Assembly: GCA_963675135.1 (NCBI GenBank)
Contig: OY776120.1
Coordinates: 18,876,001-18,940,000, forward strand
Source of the DNA: Galeopsis tetrahit
Taxonomy: Eukaryota > Streptophyta > Magnoliopsida > Lamiales > Lamiaceae
Direction: 5' to 3'
Length of the DNA stretch: 64,000 nt
The notes under the pieces were generated by a model that worked only from the letters and a program-made list of their open reading frames with translations, did not search any database and was not told the origin of the DNA. The number at the start of each line of letters is the position of its first letter. Within the stretch, counting starts at the first letter, position 1. A program made the position numbers and the translations under genes. Below are positions 56,365 through 64,000 of the stretch, piece by piece.

Positions 56365-56913
56365 GAATGGCTAAGTCTTCTGACTCTTTCTGGATAGAAA
56401 ACTATCTTATCTGAAGATACTTTTGCTATGTGGTCAAATCTGCTGAAATTTGGACAAGCCTGCTGATGTGATGTGCATTGATATGCTGTTTGCTCTAATA
56501 TGATTTGGATTGATCTGAAACAAGAATTGGTGTTGATATCCAACATTCTACTCTGATACTTGAAGTAGTTTGTTTTTTCTCTGATCCTATGTTTAGTACT
56601 TAGTTGTAATGAAAATTTGTAATGATGTCTTGAATTCATGCTCTGATAAGTTACCTTCAACTATCAAGATGCCTGTAATGATTCTCATTTCAATGATAGT
56701 TGAACACTTTTTGAATCAAGATACATTATTGCATAAATCTCTCTATGCCTATCTTTGAAACCTACTTGCAACAAAAACAGTGAATACACTAACACATTGT
56801 CTTTTCAGGAATATTGACCTTAGTCATGTCTTCTGAAGATATATGTAATAGGTGTAGACAAGTCACTTTTGCATAGAATGTGTAGGTTTTGGCATCATCA
56901 AAAAGGGGGAAAT
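56365..56913 (+). other. 3' UTR and polypurine tract of element C
   Basis: Non-coding. It ends in AAAAAGGGGGAAAT (56900-56913) immediately before the 3' LTR, the plus-strand primer. Confidence 0.85.
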
Positions 56914-58650
56914 TGTTGGGAATAAAATGACATATGTTTTGATTAAATACCAAAACCCCCTGAGACATGCCTAAGTCTAGATGACTGTGTTCTAAGATTG
57001 TTAGAACACATGGCATAAGGCTAGATGAGTAGCTGATATGTTAGGCAGCTCTTAGATGACTAGATGCACAATGTGAGGGGGAACCTATACTTGGAAGATT
57101 ATTAGGAACAAGTCCCCTCAAAGCTCAAATTCTGGAACAATCACTAAAGCAAAGAAAAACTCTATAGAACATCATATGCTCTGATCAGGAGAGTTGTCCA
57201 GAAGAGCTATCTCTATGCAAGAACAAGATTGTAAAGCTCAAAAGGACAAGATTAGTCAAATGTTCTGATCAGGAGAGTTGTTCAGAAATGTTAACTCTGT
57301 GAGAAAACAAAAGCTCAGAAGCTAAAAGACCATATATGCTGATCAGGAGAGTTGTCCCAGAAGAGTTGTCTCAGCAAGTTTGAACCAGAACAAAAGTTCT
57401 AATGTTTGAAGGTCAACCATGCTCAAGAGTTAGAGACAACCATACCCTAAAGAACTTCAATTCAACATGCTAAGATCACCTTGAAGTGAAGCAAAGGGAA
57501 ATAGCCAAGTCATCTGAAGAAGAGCAAGCCAACTTTGCTGATAAGCAAAACTGCTGATAGTGATAAGGAGAGTTGTTCAGTTGATAAGGAATGTTGTCCT
57601 ATCATTGGATCAATCTTCAGAAGCCATATCCAAGTCCTAACAAGAAGTCAAACATTGGGAAAAGTGCTGCAGAATGAAGACAAAGTCTTAACAGTCGTTT
57701 ATTACCCAAATAAGGACATGTCACTATCAAAGAATCTGTCTTCCAGTTTGAAGAAGTCAAGGAAGACATTTATAGCAATCTGGGGCTGCCTCTCCAACGG
57801 GCAAATCCTCAAATTTTTCTATAAATACAGAAGTGTGAAGACCATTTGAAAGCATCCAACTAAGACCAACTACCAAGCCAACTATCCTACAAGAATTCAA
57901 GTGCTTTCAAAGCTTTCAAAAGAGACTATCTTAGTCTTCATACACTTCTTCTAAGCTGAACTTACTGTATTTCCATACAAAGCTTAGAGAGATATCCTAA
58001 TCCTTATACACTGATCTTCATTGTAAAGTATATCTCATTAGTTGGAACCTTACTTCAACCCTTACCTCTCTCAAGTGAGAAAGTGAGAAGGTTGTAGTAG
58101 TAGAAGTGGTAGGAGCTGACTGTTGAGAGAAGAACAGTTTAGTTCTGAGTTGAGAAGAGGGTACTAGGACTCTAGACATCCTAGGGATCAATTCACCAAG
58201 GAGTGGCGTTCTTGATCAAGTGCACCTTGGCACTATAAAACAAGTTAATTCCAAGAGTGAAGGAATTATCCTGTTAAATCAGGGAAAGTGGATGTAGGAG
58301 CTTGAGTCTCTGAACCACTATAACCTCCTGTGTTGATTTGCTTTTCAAGTACTTTCATTCATTCAACACTGCACACAAAACTGATATTTGAAAAGATACA
58401 TACTCAAAGACTGTGCAAAACTGTTTTGGACAAGTTCCCTGAAAACTGGACTGTATTGACACATTGATTTCAGAAACTTAAGGAGTCTAAACTTAAAGGG
58501 CCAACCACTATTCCGCACATATAACTCCCCTAGATAGTTATTCAACTAAGTACTCAATAGTACTTAGTAGTTTGATTATCTTAGAAGAGTTAATCATCTT
58601 CAGCAGAGTTGTCCAAGACAACCTAGCTGAGCTCTGGTTTGATCAAAGTT
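56914..58650 (+). repeat. 3' LTR of element C, missing the last 72 bp
   Basis: 1737 bp matching 43117-44852. It stops at GATCAAAGTT and is followed at once by GTTAT, the target duplication. The hairpin, poly-C tract and CCAACA end of the 5' LTR are absent. TATAAATA at 57820-57827. Confidence 0.93.
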
Positions 58651-60030
58651 GTTATGTGTTCATTTCATTCGATTTTCTAGAAGTTTTCTACAAAATGTTG
58701 GTAGTGTTGACATCATCAGTCTGCCTTGTGTTATCAAGTTCATTTTGCAACCATTGCTTTGGGTAAATGCTTGCTCAGATTGGAAAGGATTATTATGATG
58801 CAGCTTTTAATTTGTGTTTCTGATTGTTACATATCAGTAAATGCAAGGTTTTAGTAAGATGACTAAATTGAGAATCAGGAACTGTTACTTTTTTCTGTAT
58901 CATGTAGATGGCTCTTAAGAATTCTTCATCTCATCAAAATTTTGATTTCATTCGACCCACAAATTCAGGTATTACATGTTTCGTGAATTTAGTTTTGTCT
59001 TCCCAGAAGTTTGTTAATTAGTGTCAAACGCGCGATGAGCATAGAAATTAGTAAATTGCTAAAAGGGTTGTGATATCGTTTAATATATTTGCTTTCTTTT
59101 ATATTGTTCTTCTTTTTTGCTTTTGGGGTTTATCCGCTTTAAGCGTGGTTAATTAAAGGTTTTCCAAAAATGGTAGTTAGGATTACAGAAAAATTGTGAT
59201 TGAATTTGTGGTTTATAGATTATTCATCAAGGCACAACAAATACAGTAGAAAAGAAAAAGGGGAATTCTTTTTTTCACGAGCTTTTTTGGACTATTTTGA
59301 TGGAGCTTCAATATCAGTGGAAGTTTATCCAAAAGTATAACTCGAGAATTTTGTTGATATTCACAATCAATCTCCAATTAATCTAAAGGGACATTTAAGT
59401 ACTCAACCCCCTGCTCCAATATCATAAGTTGGTATATTTAAGTTTTACATATTTTTAGAAATTGTTATGTTTAGGATACAAAAAATATTTAATGCAATTG
59501 AAAATGAATGGATCTGATTTTTCTTAGCGTATTTTTACGTGGAAAGAATGAGACATAAAAAATATAAAAGCTTAGATGCTAAAATGAGAGGATGGACTAA
59601 AAATGGCTTCAACAACTGCTAAGGAAAACTTTACTGTTGTAGTATGGAGAAATAATGAAATTCAATTTTGCTGCAGTTCTTGATTTTCAATAAAATAGAA
59701 ACACGCATATAATCTATATAAAACAAAGAAAAAATTATTGTAGAAAAAAAATTGATAGTATTTTAATAAATTATACTTCATTTTTTAATAATTGTCACTT
59801 TGTCTTTTTAACAATGTCATTTTGAAGAGTTGTTGTTGAAGCTGTTGCAAAGAAGATTTTAAAGAATTAAAGAAATTTAATATTTAGACATTTTATATCT
59901 CACTTTGGACATCCGTTCTAAAATAAATGTTAAGATCCGAGGGCAAATGTTTATTTTAAGTTGAATGTTTGAATTGATGTAATTTAAAAGAAATATTAAA
60001 AAAAAAGTTACGAAAGTCCCGAGCAAAAAA
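58651..60030 (+). other. Host DNA right of element C
   Basis: Continues the interrupted locus. A candidate exon at 58910-58968 (ATGGCTCTTAAGAATTCTTC... ending TTCAG before GTATTA) lies after a TTTTTCTGTATCATGTAG acceptor-like site. The rest (58970-60030) is AT-rich with no frame or repeat that I can identify. Confidence 0.35.
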
Positions 60031-61203
60031 CTAGTCAAATTTTAAATAGCCCATGATGATGGCGTCTGTTTCAGCTGATGATTCATTCTCTAGAGCTGCT
60101 TCAGTCGCCTCGGCCCCAATATCTCCGACATTCTTTTGCCCTTCGCTGTTGGAGGAACTACTCAGAGATTGAAGCTTTACAAAGTCCGTAGTGGTGAACA
60201 TCTCATCCACGGCAATACCCGTTTCTCTTTCACAAATTAAACATGTTGACGGATGATAGTATTCTTGCTCAATTATCGCAACCATTGACTTTTGAAATTG
60301 AGGGTTGGAGGCAACAGAAGCTCTATTTAACGATGATAACACTATAACTTTTCCCTTGTCAAATATATTTTTTTCATAGTTCGGCACAACGTGTGTTGGA
60401 GATCCAAAAACAGGCACCGGAGTCCTTAAGATTGACATCATTGCTTTAGCTTCATTCGTCTCTTCCCCCAAAATTTCTGAAAGCACTGTCGACAAATCTT
60501 CGTCAGTAGCAAGTTCCTTATCCATACGAGCACTATCACCACGTCCCTCCGTTGTTGATTTCCTGCTTGCCCAATTCCAACTCCACATAGACTGGTAAGA
60601 TTGTGTCGTTCGTCTACTCCTCGATCCGAATCTACGTTTAGAAATTACCTAGTCAACAAATAAACAAGAGAAGATTATGTTTCAGCAAATATTTCATATT
60701 CCCCAACCATACACACAATTACACATAAAACAAGTACAAAAATCAGAAAAAAAAAAAAAGCACGTACTCTGTATTCACTAAAATGAAGTTTAGCAAACAA
60801 GTAAAATTAGTATAACATTTCCAGATTTCATTTCCACTAAAAACTGAAATACACACAAACCAATTGCATAAAACTGAAATAACTTTGATGAGCTAACAAT
60901 TACACATAAACAAGTACAAAAATCTGAAAAAAATTTAAAAAATGCACTTACTCTGTATTCATTCAAATGAAGTTTCGCAAACAAGTAAAATTAGTATAAC
61001 ATCAAACATTTTTTTTTAAAAATGTATGCCGAACTTACATCTTTCATTGCTTGAACCTCGAGATTTTCCCGAAAAACACGAAATTGATGGAATTGTTGAG
61101 AGCTAGCAGATCGAACTCGAACAAAGTGCTGATAATGGAAAGGATGAACAAATATATGCTTCTGTACGCAGTTGTGTGGCTCTGAAGCTGGATTAAAATA
61201 CAT
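60031..61203 (-). CDS. Small host gene 1, two exons, function unknown
   Basis: Predicted exon 1 is 61203-61039 (55 codons, MYFNPASEPHNC...QAMKD), ending at a GAT/GTAAGT donor. The intron is 61038-60649. Exon 2 is 60648-60031 after a TTGACTAG acceptor. Phase 0 is kept, giving about 260 residues. Exon 2 starts VISKRRFGSRSRRTTQSYQSMW, then NYEKNIFDKGK, a Cys pair (STCLICERE) and a Ser/Glu-rich C-terminus. A TATA box lies 52 bp upstream of the ATG. Paralogous to gene 2 (QSYQS-Leu/Met-W and EKN...DKGK motifs). No known family recognised and no membrane segment. The splice model is by eye. A start at the internal ATG 60588 is the alternative. Confidence 0.6.
60649..61038 (-). repeat. Intron of gene 1 containing a tandem duplication
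   Basis: Two copies of about 100 bp (60721-60816 and 60893-61002; shared phrases ACAAGTACAAAAATC, CTCTGTATTCA, AGCAAACAAGTAAAATTAGT) lie within the intron. Both carry a GTA(A/C)GT donor-like site on the minus strand, so an optional exon is possible. Confidence 0.6.
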
Positions 61204-61254
61204 ACAACTGTGTGTATGGAGTAGAATGGTGAGAGAGAGGGAGAGTTTTTCTGC

Positions 61255-61262
61255 CTTTTATA
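61255..61262 (-). promoter_or_regulatory. TATA box of gene 1
   Basis: The minus strand reads CTCTATAAAAGGCAG. A GTACGGCGGCGGTGG box lies about 35 bp upstream and a CT-rich leader downstream. Confidence 0.7.
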
Positions 61263-61309
61263 GAGAGATGAAGGTAATGGCCCACCGCCGCCGTACAGTT
61301 TTTGTTGCA

Positions 61310-61864
61310 TTTTTTTTTGGTTACATTCTTTGATTTTTTATTCTAATGTTTCATTTAAATCTCTTTTTGCATATTTTGAATTTGACTCTATGATCTCGCG
61401 GTAAATTAAAAAAATCAATTTTTTTTTTGGTTTGGACCGATTTTTTCTTGTTAAATCTAAAAATAATTTCTAAATAGGTAATTAGAATGTATCAGTGACC
61501 AATTCTCGATTCTCCAACTTCTAAACACTGATTCAATAGGTACACGAGGTGGAATGCTCATAAGACGTTGCTCATGAGTACAAGATAGAAATTAGAAGAT
61601 TTTATAAGGTTAAAAGGAGGGGCATAATTGAAATAAACTGTGTAAAAATTTCTAAAATATTATTTAATTGTGTACAAAAGAAAGAGAAAAAGATTAAAAC
61701 ATCATTTATTAAAAAACGGAGGGAGTATAATAAGATAATGCATTTCTTATTCAACTAAAAAACGATTCAGTGTTGCATAAATACTTACAAACGTGATGCA
61801 CACTCAAACAAACAAACATACATCAATGCATGATGAAAAGGTACAAACGTGCATTGTTTCATAA
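61310..61864. other. Intergenic DNA between the paralogous genes
   Basis: AT-rich. It contains a MITE-end-like AACGGAGGGAGTA at about 61717-61730 whose partner end is not evident. Otherwise nothing recognised. Confidence 0.5.
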
Positions 61865-62383
61865 TTAAGGCTTGATTTTCCAAAAGGTGATACTACCCTT
61901 AGTTTCGGTGTCGTACGTTTTTTCCATAGCTCTCCCTAATATGGCCATAGCCGCAATGCTTATATTGGGAAACTTTTCCGGAGGCTCAAACCACTTCTTC
62001 TTTTGGGCGTCGTTCATTTTCGAACTTTGTGGCTCAAATGACTTCTTTTGGGCGTAGTCCATTTTTGAATTTACTAGCTTATTTTGGGCGTCGTGTTTCT
62101 GATTTGGTTGCAATGAGATATTTGAGTAGTTCTGGAACCAATCTTGACTCAATGCTGAGAAGTCTGACGATGGAAACATGGCAGCTTTTCCTTTGTCAAG
62201 CCTATTTTTTTCATGACCTAAACATGGTTGTTTTGAAGATCTGGGCACTGAAGTCACTGGGCTTGCTTTTTCCCAATATCCAGTACGATCCACACGAGTA
62301 CTGCCACCACCATGTGATGGTCTCCAATGATCCCTCCAAAGAGACTGATAAGATTCTGCAGTGCTATTCTTAGTCGATTCCAT
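61865..62383 (-). CDS. Small host gene 2, paralogue of gene 1, function unknown
   Basis: Coding exon of 172 codons starting MESTKNSTAESYQSLWRDHW, followed by GHEKNRLDKGKAAMF. Three imperfect copies of a K(M/L)-(D/N)-x-AQ(N/K)K block lie at residues 100-135, with a C-terminal ISIAAMAILGRAMEKTYD. The coding part appears to lie in exon 2: a TATCTAAG acceptor-like site sits just upstream of the ATG, and a leader exon near 63080-63165 ends at a TT/GTAAGT donor. TATA box at 63168. Shared motifs and promoter with gene 1 indicate a tandem duplication with strong divergence. Family not recognised. Confidence 0.55.
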   Translation of the reverse strand: MESTKNSTAESYQSLWRDHWRPSHGGGSTRVDRTGYWEKASPVTSVPRSSKQPCLGHEKNRLDKGKAAMFPSSDFSALSQDWFQNYSNISLQPNQKHDAQNKLVNSKMDYAQKKSFEPQSSKMNDAQKKKWFEPPEKFPNISIAAMAILGRAMEKTYDTETKGSITFWKIKP

Positions 62384-63085
62384 TATACCTTAGATATGAT
62401 TTGAACAAAACTACCTTCACACACAAATAAATAGTTGTGAATACACATAAATATTAAAGTACAATCAACATATCTGCTCTACTCTGTATTCACCCTAATG
62501 AACTAATGAAACCTACCTTAAAAATTTCATTAATCACGTAAATAAACAGTTACACATAAATATTCAAGTAAAAAAAAAAAGTAAATAAACAGTTACACAT
62601 AAATATTCAAGTAAAAAAAAAAAGTACAGAACAATTAAAACACATGTTCTGCTCTGTATTCAACAAAAAAAACCTGTCCTGCTCTGTATTCAAAACATTG
62701 CCTCTGTATCCTTCAAAATTGCCTATACAGAAGTTTAACAAACAAATCATTAGTAACATTTCCAGGATTTCATTTCCACTCAAAACTAAATATCTCCAAT
62801 TTTGATGAAGTAAAAAAAAAACCCACAAAAACAAATCTTAGAAATATCAAACAAACAAACAATTTTATCTCAAAATTTCCCAAAAAACACCAAACTAACA
62901 CAAGTTTGATTGGAAGAACACGGTTTCATTCTATTTCACAACAACTTTCTCAAGCATATATGATCAGACATCAACTAAAACAACATCAATGGGAAGAACC
63001 CTAGAAAATCAAATCCAGTGAATCGCAAAAAAGCAAATAAAATGGAATTGGTGATAGAAGAAAACCACAAAATGAAGAACAAGGT
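62384..63085 (-). other. Probable 5' intron of gene 2
   Basis: Bounded by donor GTAAGT near 63085 and acceptor near 62390 on the minus strand. It contains a 43-bp perfect tandem duplication (62538-62580 and 62581-62623), each copy ending in an A tract, and the CTCTGTATTCA phrase that is also found in the gene 1 intron. Confidence 0.45.
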
Positions 63086-63167
63086 TTACTTACAACAACT
63101 ACAACTGTGTGTATGTAGAAATGGAGAGAGAGGGATGAGAGGGAGAGAGGATTCTTCTGCATTTTGC

Positions 63168-63175
63168 ATTTTATA
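63168..63175 (-). promoter_or_regulatory. TATA box of gene 2
   Basis: The minus strand reads TCTCTATAAAATGC, with GTACGGCGGTGG just upstream and a CTCTCC-rich leader, matching the promoter of gene 1. Confidence 0.65.
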
Positions 63176-63259
63176 GAGAAAGATAGAGATCCACCGCCGT
63201 ACACTTTTTTTGCATTCTGTAAATCTCTTTTTCTATATTTGAATTTCATTTTTTCCATG

Positions 63260-64000
63260 TCTGTAATATCTTATGAGCAATAACCCTTAATTTCTTTTTT
63301 AAAACTGTATTTTATCCCAAATCAAATTAAAATAGAATGCAGTTATGCATTGAATGTAACTGCATATGGTTGCAAACGGATACGCCATTTTGTATAATAA
63401 ACCCTAGGTTCCAAAAAAAATCATTTTTCATATTCGTTTTTACTCATTTGAATATTGATATTGAATCATGCATCGGTCTTGCAATGGATCTCGCAGCATG
63501 TTCAACCTGTCGGTTTCAATTTTGAAATAGAAATCGAGCCGACTACGGTTCTGAACTATAGGTTCTGATCAATTTTTTTTCTCTTCATTTTTTCTTTTAT
63601 TTATAATTTGCACTCATTTGAATATTGAAATTCAATCATTGATTAAATTTGAAAGTACTAAACTTAAATTGAAGTTGAATCATTCATTAATTTAAACATA
63701 TAAATTGAACTCGTAATGTACTGAGCCCTAAATTGAAATTTTGAATATCACACATGAGATATTAAACTTGGAGTGAAATTGTAATTAATGATTCATTAAA
63801 TTTAATATATAAATTGAATACACATAAGATTTTATATCCCAAACCCTAAATTGAATATGAATATTACCTAATGTACGTACTAAACTTAAAATTGTTGTTT
63901 TAATCGGAACAGGGTAACCAACATTTTTAAGGAACCAAAATCGAACTCTATTTTACTGGTTGCGGTTCGATTTTTGAACTGTAACCGATAGTTTTTTTTG
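63260..64000. other. AT-rich intergenic DNA at the right edge
   Basis: Nothing coding. Around 63600-63850 it repeats phrases such as CATTTGAATATTGA (63447, 63615) and AAATTGAA. Short degenerate repeats only. Confidence 0.5.

Larger units (their letters stand above)
43117..58650 (+). mobile_element. Element C: 15.5-kb Sirevirus-type copia with long extra ORF
   Basis: Two long LTRs (43117-44924 and 56914-58650), PBS, gag, pol and a 1583-codon ORF before the PPT. It is flanked by GTTAT at 43112-43116 and 58651-58655. The LTRs share TGTTGG starts. By my count they differ at about 15 substitutions and one indel over 1736 shared bp (0.9%), except that the 3' LTR lacks the last 72 bp present in the 5' LTR. 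Coding lesions: TAG in gag (46671), TAA between gag and pol (47532), protease Asp to Asn, integrase zinc Cys to Phe, and a frameshift near the end of RNase H. Young but defective. Confidence 0.95.

Noticed and set aside
1..64000. tRNA genes suggested by TGGTATCAGAGC
   Set aside because: Every occurrence lies directly after an LTR as a primer-binding site, and no cloverleaf is present.

Overview
The window is nuclear DNA from a flowering plant, probably a eudicot. It is AT-rich and dominated by nested Ty1/copia LTR retrotransposons. Their primer-binding sites match the plant initiator-tRNA-Met type (TGGTATCAGAGC). It also holds Stowaway-like MITEs, a piece of plastid ycf2 lodged in a transposon, and a pair of small intron-containing host genes at the right end. 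No bacterial features, rRNA genes, tRNA genes or CRISPR arrays were seen. The species cannot be named from the sequence alone.

Layout. (1) 1-2118: the 5' end (LTR, PBS, gag) of a minus-strand Sirevirus-like copia element, here called X. (2) 2119-8334: two decayed plus-strand Ale/Retrofit-like copia remnants, F (RT/RNase H, with a plastid ycf2 insertion at 2454-2920) and G (5' LTR, gag, protease, integrase), separated by about 1.5 kb of AT-rich DNA with a minisatellite. (3) 8335-34920: element B, a decayed plus-strand Sirevirus-like copia that hosts four later insertions. These are element A (9043-19629, minus strand, same family as X, flanked by AAAAA), two 1.8-kb LTR-like units S1 (20135-21934) and S2 (23713-25577) that both sit in TTAAT, and element E (27113-33581), a non-autonomous element in a three-LTR/two-internal tandem. 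B is cut off abruptly at 34920. (4) 34921-37417: truncated minus-strand element D, a distant relative of A. (5) 37418-43116: intergenic DNA with microsatellites, a TCGAG-rich repeat, a solo-LTR-like promoter region, two MITEs and a CACTA-like end. (6) 43117-58650: element C, a 15.5-kb plus-strand Sirevirus with long LTRs, gag, pol and a 1583-codon extra ORF after pol. (7) 58651-64000: host DNA with two minus-strand paralogous small genes of unrecognised function, each with a TATA box and a 5' intron.

How the parts relate. Gag forms the particle. Pol gives protease, integrase, reverse transcriptase and RNase H. The PBS and polypurine tract prime the two DNA strands. A and C, although distinct lineages, both carry an additional ORF between pol and the 3' LTR. 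The two ORFs share a collinear region of about 230 residues resembling the plant 'putative plant transposon protein' domain, placed at opposite ends of the two proteins. The C protein also carries two ubiquitin-interacting-like motifs. E has no coding capacity but shares LTR ends, PBS and PPT with B and C, so it was probably mobilised in trans. Every autonomous element here shows disabling changes: nonsense codons, frameshifts, or lost catalytic or zinc-binding residues. Nesting order makes B older than A, S1, S2 and E. LTR divergence counted by eye is about 1.2% for A and 0.9% for C, so both are fairly recent.
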